From Globomyces pollinis-pini (lineage: Eukaryota; Chytridiomycota; Chytridiomycetes; Rhizophydiales; Globomycetaceae): DNA of 59,376 bases. Position numbers and translations under genes: made by a program. Position 1 is the first letter of the stretch. Every line of letters begins with the position of its first letter. This document shows positions 32,771 through 44,880 of this stretch, in pieces. The notes beneath the pieces were generated by a model that was given only the letters and a program-made list of their open reading frames with translations, made no database searches and was not told where the DNA came from. The stretch is taken from the NCBI GenBank assembly GCA_025399215.1, contig MU621183.1, positions 1 to 59,376 on the forward strand. Direction: 5' to 3'.

Positions 32771-33628
32771 ATGAGTTTGGACATTGAGAACTTTCACCAC
32801 ATAGAGGATAAGCGTCAGTTGTACCAGCAAACATTTGATCGTCTCTGTAGACAGTATTACGAAAGCTGCCAGTCGAATACCCCTTCGAATTTAAACTATT
32901 TGCTTACTGCTTTTGATTCATGTATCAAAAAAGATGGAATATTTTTGGATTTGGCCGGGCAGAATGCGAATTTACCACAGCCATCGACTTCTGACTATTC
33001 CGATTTCATTGACCATTACCGCTCAATTGGATTTGATTCTCAGGGCCGAATGATTTATCCAGAAGATTATTCCGTTTATGTTCAAATTAAAAATACGGCG
33101 AGGTCTGATGTCCATGCTTCAGGTCAATTACAAAGATTGGCATTACTTGATAGGGCTATAACGTCTTCTCAAATCCAGACTAGCATTTCACCCTCTGAAA
33201 GCTTAAATCAATTCATTACAATTCACAAATCATTGGGTAGTAGTGGGTTTCTTTTGGGTCTTGGTCAGTTCTTACTCACTCAATCATATAGTGATAATGT
33301 GATAGAATGGACTGTCGATGTTGCACATTTTGTTGAAACAGGGATAATCGGATTTGAAGAAACCTCAATTCAACTATTGAGAGATCTTCAATGTACAGTT
33401 AAAAAAGAAACAACCAACGTAGTCATTCGTATTTCCCTCGCCAAATTACAATGTACTGAATTAGAACTACTGTTACACCCTCAACTTTGGACAATGAAAA
33501 AGCATGCTCGACCAGTTGGAAAGGTAGTGACCTTAGACGAGACACGTCAATGCTCTAATAATTATGGAGGGTATCTTACTTGGTGTTCATTATCATTAAA
33601 GGCATTTTTCATCCATGTATTCTATTAA
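32771..33628 (+). CDS. Unknown protein, about 285 aa
   Basis: The frame starts MSLDIENFHHIEDKRQLYQQ and is open for 285 codons. The sequence is globular, with an N-terminal helical region and KLQCTELELLLHPQLWTM near the end. The last 15 residues (SLSLKAFFIHVFY*) follow a possible donor GTATCTT, so the true C-terminus may differ. No family recognised. Confidence 0.5.
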   Translation: MSLDIENFHHIEDKRQLYQQTFDRLCRQYYESCQSNTPSNLNYLLTAFDSCIKKDGIFLDLAGQNANLPQPSTSDYSDFIDHYRSIGFDSQGRMIYPEDYSVYVQIKNTARSDVHASGQLQRLALLDRAITSSQIQTSISPSESLNQFITIHKSLGSSGFLLGLGQFLLTQSYSDNVIEWTVDVAHFVETGIIGFEETSIQLLRDLQCTVKKETTNVVIRISLAKLQCTELELLLHPQLWTMKKHARPVGKVVTLDETRQCSNNYGGYLTWCSLSLKAFFIHVFY

Positions 33629-33718
33629 TAAAACCAAAAAAGACTATTTTTGTAGATCATTCAAAGATTCAATTTTTGACGTTTTATTTTCCCTGCGTTA
33701 CAAACTACTACTGTTTTA

Positions 33719-33958
33719 ATGGATCTGGAAGAAGCAGCAGTAAAGATACAGTCAGCATATAGAGGTTATCGTTGTCGCAGCATTATTGCCTTGGTTCGAA
33801 TGGAATATCAAAGGTTGGAGATGGAACTAAATGAACCGCTAAAAACCAGTAATAACGCAGATCATATCCGCTTTCTCGATTTACAAAAAAACATGCTCAT
33901 AACAAGAGCGATATCCATCTATGATGCATATATGAACAGGATTAGCCAGTTAAATTAA
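33719..33958 (+). CDS. Short IQ-motif protein, 79 aa
   Basis: Residues 4-20 (EEAAVKIQSAYRGYRCR) form a perfect IQ calmodulin-binding motif (IQ...RG..R). The remainder is helical and ends ISQLN*. It could be a stand-alone small protein or the last exon of the gene at 32771, but I found no intron that joins them in phase. Small IQ proteins are common in flagella; that link is inference. Confidence 0.5.
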   Translation: MDLEEAAVKIQSAYRGYRCRSIIALVRMEYQRLEMELNEPLKTSNNADHIRFLDLQKNMLITRAISIYDAYMNRISQLN

Positions 33959-34111
33959 TTGCTAATAACAATACACAAGACCCGGTACTGACCAACTACC
34001 AGCCAGCAGCTCGTAGTGTACCGAACAGTCCCAATAAATTTACGTCCATCCAAAGTATTGTTTGGTTTCTCCGCAACTGAACTTGTAATTTTTTTTTAAG
34101 AAATAAGCGAC

Positions 34112-36293
34112 ATGCTGTCCATTCGAATGCTTCCAATCAGGAAACCCCATTCTATTTGGGTATCCTTCGCACGGCCTGTTATAAATGCGCATTCTTTCCG
34201 AATTGCTCCAATTCGTACATTTCATTCTACAAAGTCAATTCTATCTCAGCTTCACCAAAATGCCAATCAGGATTTTAAAAGCAGCGTTACTCAAAATGAA
34301 TCGAATCAAAAACCTTGGCAGAGAAACGTTATAATTCTTAAAAGTTTGCTGAAATATTTATGGCCAAAAGATGATGCAACCATTAAAACGAGAGTAGTCG
34401 TTGCATTGGCATTGCTGATCTCTGGAAAATTGCTCAACGTATCCGTTCCATTTCTATTCAAGAATATAGTGGATACATTAAATACGACTGATTATACCAC
34501 CAATTTATCTGTTTTTACAGTTGCTGGAACAGTATTAATCGGATACGGACTGGCTCGATTAGGTGCAAATCTATTTCAAGGTATCATCTCTACTTAGGAA
34601 TTCTAATTAACCCACAGGTTTTGTCAAATGAGTCTAATCTTAGAGTTACGAAATGTAAGATTCTCATATTTAAACATATTAGGCTATCTTTGGGACAGTT
34701 ACTCAAAGAGCAATTAGAACTGCATCTGGTAATATCTTTTATCACCTCCTCCGTCTGGACTCGAATTTTCACCTGAATAGACAGACCGGTGGTTTGGTGC
34801 GAGCTATTGATCGTGGAAGTAAAGGAATCAATCAAATACTTTCATCTGCAATCTTCCATTTAGTCCCCACTATTTTCGAAATTTCTGTTGTATGCGGTAT
34901 ATGAAACATTATCCAATGATTAGGTATTTTATCTTTCCAATTCGGGGGTTCGTTTGCTGCTGTTACACTTATTACAATGGCCTCATATACAGTTTTTACC
35001 ATTATGACAACACAGTGGCGGTTAAAGTTTAGGAAAGAGATGAACAAGGCTGATAATGCTGCTGCATCTACCGCTACCGACTCTCTGTTGAATGTAGAGG
35101 CAGTACAGCAGTTTAATAATGAGCGTTTTGAAACGCGTCGTTACAACGAATCATTAGCCAAATATGAATTGGCTGCTATAAAAAACCAGTCATCACTCTC
35201 TTTTCTCAATGCAGGTAAATAGCGCTCAACTAAATCCAGGGCAAAATGCTATTTTTTCCATTTCATTGACCATGATGATGTGGATGGCTAGTCATGGGAT
35301 CATAACCGGTGCATTATCTATTGGTGACTTGGTATTGATAAATACCTTAGTCTTTCAGCTTTCTATGCCTCTGAACTTTTTAGGGAGTGTTTATCGAGAT
35401 ACCAGTCAATCACTGCTAGATATGGGAACAATGTTTAATATGCAAAAAATTGAAGGAAAAATAGAACAATCGGAACAGAAACCCGACATTCTTCTTACTG
35501 GTGGAGAAATTGAGTTCGAAAATGTCTCATTTAGTTACGTTGAAGGAAATCCAATTTTGAATAATATTTCATTCAAGATACCTGCTGGACTACGTGTTGC
35601 CTTTGTTGGTCCAAGTGGATGTGGAAAATCCACCATTTTACGATTATTGTCACGCTTTTTCGACTCGGATGCGGGAAATATCACCATTGATAAACAGTCT
35701 ATACACGATGTCAATGTGCAATCGTTAAGAAGCACAATTGGAACCCTTCCACAGGATACCATATTGTTCAATCAAACCATATATGATAACATTCACTATG
35801 GAAATACATCAGCTTCAAATCATGATGTATACGAAGCGGCCAAAAAAGCTGAATTACATGACTTGATCATGACCAAATTTCCTGCTCATTATGAAACACA
35901 TGTGGGAGAACGGGGATTGATGATCAGTGGTGGTGAAAAACAACGAGTGCAGTTAGCTAGATTATTCCTGAAAGTATTGAAAAAGATTTCTAACTATAGG
36001 ACCCTTCAATTGCACTGTTTGACGAACCTACATCCGCATTAGATCAAACTACTGAAACGAAAATTATGACCACTATTAAAGAATGGTTATCTCAGCCAAC
36101 AAAAACAGGTTTACGGAAAACTGCAGTCTTTATAGCCCACCGTTTGTCGACCATTTCAGACTGTGATATTATTTTTGTTTTAAATCATGGAAGAGTAGTC
36201 GAATTAGGAAATCATGAACAGCTAATTGAACAAAATGGATTGTATTCTAGTATGTGGAAAGCTCAATCAACTCATGTAACCATCGAAAAATAA
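34112..36293 (+). CDS. ATM1: Mitochondrial ABC transporter ATM1/ABCB7
   Basis: The N-terminus is basic and Ser-rich (MLSIRMLPIRKPHSIWVSFA), a likely mitochondrial presequence. The membrane domain carries ELRNAIFGTVTQRAIRTASG and NRQTGGLVRAIDRGSKGI, hallmarks of ATM1. The ATPase has Walker A GPSGCGKST, Q-loop LPQDTILFNQTI, signature MISGGEKQRVQLAR, Walker B ALFDEPTSALD and the His switch IAHRLSTI. The family exports a sulfur species from the mitochondrial matrix for cytosolic Fe-S assembly. Intron 34581-34643 is two abutting GT-AG units; others are about 26-28 nt. It converges on the reductase gene with 35 bp between stop codons. Confidence 0.94.
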
Positions 36294-36328
36294 ACTCATA
36301 TTGAACGAAATTTTATTAGCTATTATTA

Positions 36329-39040
36329 CTATTGATTCAGAATAACAATATCCGCTGGATTTACATCCCATTCCGAGGCATAAAAATTGAGCAAATCTAC
36401 TATGTTCGATGATAAGCTACTTGGAGCGTTGACGAATACTTTTTTGCGATTACAAGGATTATTGATGAGAAATGGCCTTATTGTTTCTGGATCTAGTGAA
36501 TTTTCATATATACTTGAAACATGAATTGAACTCGGATAGGCTTTACAAACTCCATTCACAATCTCATCGCCTACCACTGACAGATTATCACTGAAATTGA
36601 CCAGAATAAATTTGGTCATGGTGAAAACTTGTAGACATCCCATTGGAAAGATGCCCTTTTGATTGGTTGTCAAATTTAACCCATATGCCCAACCATCGTA
36701 AAACTGTTTCATTGGAAGTACAACATCACCAATTGATATGGTCAGTTCATCAGTTAGCTTAGGAGTACATGCACAAGTAGCCTAAAACGTTAGAGCGTCT
36801 TATTTACTTGTAGAACAGTATTGACAGGGAGCAATAAACAATCAATGAATTGCAAAAATGTTGCAATCCGAATACCGGATGTAAAATAATAAACACTGTC
36901 ATAGTCAGTAATATCTAAGGCATTATTGGATTGGTTTGACTTGTTTCCGGTTGCATGGTGTATAATGGATTCTCCAAATGGACCGCAGATCTTTACTTGT
37001 CGTTGACCCGGCAGTTGATTTAATAAGAAATCACTGAGCGGGTCACCTGGTGCATGCTTGATTAAAGTTTCGAATTTCATCAAATTTCCTTTGATGGGAA
37101 TTACCTCAATTGTGACGTATTGACCATCAAGATACAGCTGTAGCTTTAAGTACTGCCCAGGAATGAAATTTGATGGTTGCTCAGCGCGCATATCAAACGG
37201 ATATAATAGGCAAAATGTGAATTTTACAATTCGATTGAGTACCGTATCGGACGAAATGGCTTCAATATTTGTTATAGTATAGCGTCTATATTCTTCTGGA
37301 TCAAATCGAGCAATAAGGTTTCCACTTAGTGTGTTCGTTGAGTTTGTAACTCCAAGTGCACTGGAAGGAATCTCACCAACGATGAGTTCACAAAGTCTTT
37401 TCACAGCTAATTTTGTATGCACATGGGTTCTACGAGCAGAAAGTATACATGCCCATTCATTTTGCGTGAAATGTGAAGATTCTACTTCTGGGTTTCGGAC
37501 AGAGGCAATACTGTTGGACATCATACGCATTCTATTTTCATTATCCTTATTTTGGGATAACGGATCGATTGTGATGGCTCTTTCTTGAGATTTTTTTCGC
37601 ATATCTGGTTGCGCAATAAATTCTTCAGCATCATAACCTGAAAGATGAAAGAAATCATTGGTGATATCTGTTCCTATTGCTGATTGTAATATCAATCGGC
37701 CTCCAGGATGAGAATTGATCCAACGACTAATATCATATACATAACGCCCATTGCTAACTACCAACAATTTTCTAAATTGTTAGAAAGATTCAATTACCCT
37801 TCCTTCACTGCTTCTGTGATAGTTTCCCATGTATATAATGGCAATTCTTCCAAATTTTTGATATTAGAAGGAAAAATGCCTACACTGTCTCTAGCTAAAG
37901 TGCTGTAGCCTGCGTCTTCATTGTGAACATAATAGCGAAAGAATAGTTCGCCAGTTGAAAATGCAACTACCCAAAATGCAATTGCTATGAAGTATAAATA
38001 CCAAATTTGAGTAGATCCAGAGTCTTTAAGCGGGAATAAAGTATTTATCCCGATAGGAACTTGTACAAGAGCCACCAAAACCATGCAACCAGCAGTCACT
38101 CTATGGAGGAGTCTGATGACTTGTCTCCTCTTTTCCATGGAATGCAACAGCATGCCCAACAGTGAATAAAAGCCCATCAAAACCTGGAAAAGGATCATCC
38201 CAATTAAAGCAAAACCTATGATTGAATGTATACCCATAGTTGTTTTCCCATTAGTCATGACCATGAAGATACATACCAACATTCCCATTACACCGGCTAC
38301 GGAGACTGTAACTTTCACTATAATCCATCCGTGGGTAAATCTTAGATATCTCGCATAGAATGAACCAAATGGAAAGACAAACAGCCAAACAATCATCATT
38401 CCAAATCCATGAATCTTCTTTTTAGTAATTAAATTAACATCTTCACGATTCGAAGAACCAGTATTTGCATTAAGTGATACAAAACCATGATTTAAACCAT
38501 GGTATCCGAAATCAGAAGTAGATTCCATGTTGAAGGCCCATATTAAATTGATATTTAATGATAAATTTAAATCTTCCATTGTCTTTTTAAAAACACAGTT
38601 TCCAACTTTACTGCTAATGAATCCTGCTACTGGTGTCAGCAAAATCGTATCTGACTCGTCCAATACCTAACCATTTAGACATTTTTTTTTGGAAATACCG
38701 GCTGACTGTATCCAGATTGTGATCTGTACTGTCCTATCGTAACATAAGCCCGATTATTCGATTGACAAACAATAAAGTTAGCATCCAGCATCGTTTTTCC
38801 AAAACCAATCCCAAACCATTGTTGTTTGGAAGGATTTATATCACCATTATACTCCAGTGCTGCATAAAATTCTTGATTTTTAGTTCCTTTATTTGTTATT
38901 TCCCAATGTAGAGTGAAGTTTTCGGATAAGAATGTTTGGAACGGAAATTCAGTTAAATCTAGATCGATATATGGAGCATTTTGGTTTGCAAAGCTAATAC
39001 CAAATAGTAGGATTTTAAAAAGTGGTTGGAATAACATCAT
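36329..39040 (-). CDS. DOMON-cytochrome b561-cytochrome b5-flavin reductase with embedded SH3 domain
   Basis: One gene with small introns. The order is: signal peptide (MMLFQPLFKILLFGISFA); DOMON-like domain (QWFGIGFGKTMLDANFIVCQ); cytochrome b561 with about six helices and His residues (KIHGFGMMIVWLFVFP, GIHSIIGFALIGMILFQVLM, RLLHRVTAGCMVLVAL); cytochrome b5 with the haem motif INSHPGGR; and an FAD/ferredoxin-reductase-like barrel (FIPGQYLKLQLYLDGQYVTI). An SH3 module follows (ELTISIGDVVLP, DGWAYGLNLTTNQKGIFPMG), then a short C-terminal region. It is probably a membrane NAD(P)H- or ascorbate-linked metal or quinone reductase. The nucleotide-binding half looks short or atypical after the SH3 module, so activity is uncertain. 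Confidence 0.75.
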
Positions 39041-39243
39041 TTTTGGTAACTATTAGATTCTCAGCCAACTTAAACGCGTGATAAACAACACACTGACTTT
39101 AATTCCCAATACACAGCATGTTCAACGTACCACAGGACAGAACGTTCGATTTCAAATGGGTATCTAACTATATAAAGTTGTTTTTAGCTGGATTCTTGAC
39201 AAGAATAGAAACAATTAACATTATGTTTATTCACACATCAGAG

Positions 39244-42200
39244 TCACAATAAGTCTGGATCTGTTGTCAAAACCACATCAATATTCTTAATTAACAAATC
39301 ACCACATAAGACACACTCTTCAGCAATGAACTGCTCCAAGCTATCTTTCATGGCAGGATTTTTAGCCATATTACTCTGGTAGTATTTAATTCTTGTCCCT
39401 TTTGCAAGGTCTTTTAAAAGCTAAAAGAGACAAATGAGAAATAGTGTATTTACCACATCAGATAAACAATCAGAATGAAATGCATGATGGCATGGGAATA
39501 CATGAAACTGTCGAGTCATTAGGGGCCGATTACATAAGTCACATTTCTTCATAATTGGTACAATAGCATATCTACAAAGTAAATGTTTCATTTAATAATC
39601 ATACTTCGTCTTAATGTTTTTGATGTCCATTTGGATCAATTCCGAATTCCTTGCTGATTCATCCAATTCCATTGTTAATTTTGTCAACTGATCGTTATAC
39701 TGCACTAATGCTTGACAAAGATCTTTTTTTAAATTGTCAATCAAAACAAAATCGGGAAAAAATTGCAAAACTTGTTCAATTTTTAAATCACCTTCTTTAC
39801 AGAATGAAAGAGCGCTAAATATCAATTAACTATCCGAAATACTTTTGAAAGTCTTTCTTCTCCACAACATGCTTAGCGATTTGCAACCACAGTTTCTGTT
39901 TCAAATCTAAATCTTCATCTATCTTGCTGACAATAATTTTGGCAAGTTCAATGTCATCATTCTATATTTAGGTTAGAAATTATACCTTGAGTGCCAGCAT
40001 TATCGCTTCCTCTTCCATATTTAACATACTGTACAATTTAACACACGGAACCATCATATTTTCTTGCAAACAAATACGAAGAGCATACTGAACATCAAAA
40101 ATAGGATGATCATGCTAATTGGCAGATTAAAAACACCATCAAGATCATACCTGGTCAGAAATGAATTTCATAAATCGGTCAAAGTAGGATTCACCTTCAT
40201 TAACATAAATCTGCAATAGATAGTTATGTATAACTCGATCATCATTTCCATTACTGATAACATATTCAAGGTATTTGATTACTTCATTCTAAAATTTAAC
40301 AACCAAGTTAGTACTTCATCTGTTGAGTGCTTATGACGCTTATTTGCATAATGAATCATGGCTGGCAACAAAAGTCTGGGATTTAAAAAATGGCTCCGAA
40401 TCCACAATGTAATTGTATCATGTGGTATATGCTGAATTAAAAGGGGTGAATGTTTATAGTATAGGGCAGCGTTTGTCTAATCTCTTAATATATATCATAC
40501 TTACTTGCTTTCCAATAATATCCAATGCTTTACTCCATGATCCGTTCTTTAAATGAATTAGACATATGCAATCAGAATCTTTAATTAATTCCGCAAAAAA
40601 TAACTGTTGATCTTCCCTTCCATGTTGTTTAAGTAAACTATAGATTGCTTGTGCATTTAAGCGAGCCTAACAATAAATTGTTTCCACAATTACATGATAC
40701 GTTTTGAGAAATGATTGAAGTTTATCCATTATGATTTGCTTGTTTTCTAATAAATTAACCACACTTGTTCCTTGTGCTTCACGATCTTCCTCTGTATCTA
40801 AATCTGCCAAAATTAACTCTACTAGCCAGGTTCCAATCAATATGGTTTGAGAAATATCGCCAGGCTTCAAGGAGCTGATTTTTCTATTTAAAAACAATTG
40901 CAAAGCTTTAGTAGAGTCTAGAGACAATAACTTTAATGACACTTCCTCCAACGATAAACTGGATCTGGCATACAATTCTGCTGCAAAAGAATAATTCTTT
41001 TGCGTAAATTCATAGTCTGCATGGTGCTTAGCAACCAACTGCTTATCTTCTGGTACCTTTGCAATTTCGTATGCATCTTTGTACTGCTTTTTATTCAGAT
41101 ATATTCTCCATATATCTCTGTCCTCATTTGTGATAATAATTTCAAACAGTGATTGGTTAGTGGCAACCCAGTAAGTTTTTCGATTAATATCCATTGCAAG
41201 CTCTATTGGTGTTTCATCAACATTCTAAATGTTACCCATGTTCTCTTACTAGTGGCAGCAATAAATCATGTATAAAGCTGTTGTTTAGTCTATTCATCAC
41301 TATGCATTTCTTTTGCGTTAGAATGATGTAATGGAAATCAGTTGCTTTACAAGAGATTGGCGCATACTCAATATCTCCTATTGTGGGATACCTATAGAAT
41401 TCATAAGGACAGATTAATTACGGTTGCAGTTGGATCCCATCCAAAGTTGAATCACCTGGATGCTTTAATGAATTTAGTGTAACGTTTCCACAATAAATCC
41501 CCGCAGCTGATTGATAAATCTCGAATTAAAAAACCAACCTGTCAACCACACTAATAATTCTGGAGAATCGGTGTGCTTTTTGGAAAATTTTCGGTATAAT
41601 ATCAACTCTGAATGCAACGGTGCACCCATCATTTCTTGGCAATCTATTGCTCATTATATAACAGAAAAGGTTACCAGCGTTCGTTTCATCTTTTAGTAAT
41701 TGTGCAAATTGATAGTCATTAGCAGATATTCTATGTCCCACAAACTGGTATAACCGATTGTTCGTTGCCACATAGACACATACTCGCTGAAGGACAGAAA
41801 AATAGCTAAGTCCTGTAATTGGCTCGTCTCCACTATATATCTAATCCATAAATTAAAATCAGTTTTACTTTGTCTAATGCTTTTTCCAATTTTTTGTCTG
41901 TCAAGCTTAATTCTAACTCAAAAATCGATCCTGTAATTGTTCCGACCAAGATCGGCCCAATTGAAGATCGTTTTAATTCTACCGGCCAAGCTATAGCGGT
42001 GATTCGTTCCTATTAATCAGATATGAGAGGATACTTTTATTCTAGATAATAATCGAGGTTTTCCATCCGTCGAAATCACATAATTCTCATCAGCAGTCGT
42101 AGAAACTATCAATACATCTTGAAAAAACAACGATTCTATCTGACAAATATCTTTGGTTTTGATATAGATATCGACAATTGAATTGGGCTAAGAGATCAGA

Positions 42201-42576
42201 ATTGTAACCGTGAACCTAAGATGATTAAAGCTAAGCTATATTACCTTGTCAAGATCTATCCAAAGTATCCTCATTCCGACAAGTGCCAGGACCAAAATGT
42301 TATTATGTACACAGCACTTCAATATTTCACCTACCAAAGTATTAAATAAATTACTTAATCACCTATACTATAAGGTCGAATAGGAAGGTACCTGGAAATG
42401 AGAACTAGTTTAAGACGAGTAAAGTCTTACTTGCACTTTATCAATCGAGAATTGATCATGATAATTAGCATGCGTATCCTACAATCAATAAGAATAACTA
42501 ATCCAACCAGCAGTGATAGAGTTGAAGGTAGTTTTTGTTGAATGGTTGGTGCTTCAATATGATCGTACAACGACAT
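39244..42576 (-). CDS. VPS18: VPS18/Pep3-like HOPS/CORVET subunit
   Basis: The gene starts MSLYDHIEAPTIQQKLPST and is cut by many small introns. The central part has DAYEIAKVPEDKQLVAKHHA, LYARSSLSLEEVSLKLLSLD and KISSLKPGDISQTILIGTW, typical of VPS18 clathrin-like repeats. The C-terminus is a RING: CDLCNRPLMTRQFHVFPCHH, AFHSDCL, then ECVLCGDLLIKNIDVVL. It is a core subunit of vacuolar/endosomal tethering complexes. The N-terminal beta-propeller is spread over short exons that I only partly phased. One intron (40432-40504) is 73 nt. Confidence 0.87.
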
Positions 42577-42987
42577 TTGAAAATTAAAAAACCTCAGACT
42601 GTAATGAAATGAAAAGCTAGGCGGTAAGACATGGAAGTGGACTATCAGCAATTCAAGGTATACAGTGCAACGCGAATTCAACACTCATACATCAATGACA
42701 CCATGGCAAGTTGATTCAATGTAACTTAATTTACTGGTACTTCCAATGTAAATTTATCGACATATTTCTCATGAAAGCATCACTACCAGTAATCACTTTC
42801 ATTAATATTTACGTACTAGCAATTTATTCAATCTTTCCTATTGATTTCCTTTTTTGGTTCTAATTTTTATCGATCAAATTCCAAACTAAAACCATAGAAA
42901 TCAATTCAAAATCAGGGGATTTGTATCGGATATTTTTCCCATTTGACCCATTAAAATGATTCATTTCCATCAACCAATTTCCCTACA
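42577..42987. other. Divergent intergenic region
   Basis: This lies between the VPS18 start (minus) and the first photolyase start (plus). It is AT-rich, with no gene or RNA recognised. Confidence 0.5.
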
Positions 42988-44491
42988 ATGAGAGCTGCAA
43001 AACCTATTAATGTCTTTATTTTCCGTAGAGATTTACGATTGTTCGATAATACTGCCTTGATTGATCTAATCCACTCGGCAAGAAATTCGCAGAACATACT
43101 ACCAATCTTTATATTCAACCCTGATCAGATTGACCAAACTCAAAATCCCTATTTTGGTCATAAGTGTGTACGATTCATGTTGGAATGCTTGGATGAATTG
43201 TCTGTCGATATAAAGAAATTGGGAGGTCAATTAGTTTACTTTAATGACAATCAACTCACCGTATTGGAGTCTATTTCACAGTACTATGAAATAAATTCAG
43301 TATTGTTCAACAGGGATGTTACTCCTTATGCTATCAAGAGAGATAGAGAGATCTTTGATTGGTGTGCCGGACGAAATATTCATTGCGCGTCAAGTGAAGA
43401 CTATACCTTGCATGCGATGGACACAATTAAAACTAAGTCGAACTCATTTTCTCTGGTATTTACACCATTCAGACGAGAATGTGCCAATTTTCCTGTTAGA
43501 ATACCATGGAACATCCCCGCTAATCAACGCTCATTTGTACCACCAAATGAAATTAAAAGAGAATTAAACAACATTTCTGATATCAACCATTTTGCGGATA
43601 AACATGAAGATGCTGTCGATTTGTATGGAGGCCGGAAAGCAGCATTACAGATTTTGGATAAAATTGAAAAAGGAGCATACAAAAACTACGAAGAAGAACG
43701 GAACTCATTATATGAAGAAAAAACAACACAGCTTGCGGCGTATTTGAAGTTTGGATGTGTCAGTGCAAGAGAATGTTACTATTCCCTCTTAAAAGCTTAC
43801 GGCCAATCTCATGGTTTAATGAGTCAATTGTATTGGCGAGAATTCTATTTTCATATGACTTTCCAGTTTCCAACGTTACTGGCGTCCCAAGTCACCGATA
43901 ATCCAAATGAACCCCTAAAGTCTCGTATGAAAAACATTAATTGGACATACAACAAAGAGCACTGGGATTTATGGTGCATTGGTAAAACCGGATTTCCTAT
44001 CGTTGATGCTGCGTAAGAAATAAGTATTTTCTAACTCTTAGGATGAGGCAAATGAATGAAACAGGATATATGAATAATAGAGCGAGAATGATTGTTGCAA
44101 TGTTCTTGACCAAAAACCTCCATATTGATTGGCGTGAAGGGGAAAAATATTTCGCTACCAAGCTGATTGATTATGATGTAAGATTTAAAGTTATTTATGA
44201 TAGCCATGTCAGAATAATGGTGGATGGCAGTGGAGTGCCTCTACTGGTGTAGACGGCCAACCTTATAGGATTTTCAATCCTTGGCTACAGGCTAAACAGC
44301 ATGATCCAAAATGTGAATACATCAAACGTTGGGTTCCTGAGCTTTGGATGGTACCAATATCTGATCTTCTAAGTTGGGATAATGAGAAGGTGAGGAATAA
44401 ATACCTTAGACAGGGTATTTACACGACACCTATAGTTGATCATGGTAAGACTGCAGCATATGCAAAAGATATGTTGAAGGGCATTCGTTAA
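42988..44491 (+). CDS. Class I CPD photolyase, copy 1
   Basis: It starts [20 protein letters not shown], the photolyase N-terminal Rossmann domain. FAD-domain blocks are [40 protein letters not shown] + [36 protein letters not shown] and [18 protein letters not shown]. It ends AKDMLKGIR*. Introns are 44013-44041 (29 nt) and 44178-44203 (26 nt). The family repairs cyclobutane pyrimidine dimers using light; NNGGWQW and the GFP.VDA..RQ..ETG.M..R.RM block are the flavin pocket. A close paralogue follows directly downstream. The length (about 480 aa) is normal. Confidence 0.93.
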
Positions 44492-44880
44492 CTGGACACA
44501 TTAGTGGATTGCAATTGATGAAACCTTCCTTATATAAATAAAAACACGTAAGAACACCAAATACAATATCCAAATGTGAGTTCATCTTAATCTGACGTCT
44601 CTTTATACACTTATTCCAACTATTCACATAAATTTATCCCGGTTCACTTATGATTGTGAATTTCGTCGGTAAACAATAGTGTATGTTTCACCTTGGATCT
44701 GGTATTACATGCATCGCGTAAAACGAGCGTTAGTTACTAAGTAACGTACTACTGCTGTCGTAAGTTTGAACATTTGGATACAATCTCAATCCTGAGGTTC
44801 TCAAAAAAAATCTAATCCTTCGATTTGGATCTGATATTTTTCCAAAGTTTTATGCGATCCACTCACTTTCTTTCCTTTCA
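44492..44880. other. Intergenic between photolyase copies
   Basis: 389 bp with no gene recognised. It is expected to hold the terminator of copy 1 and the promoter of copy 2. Confidence 0.5.
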
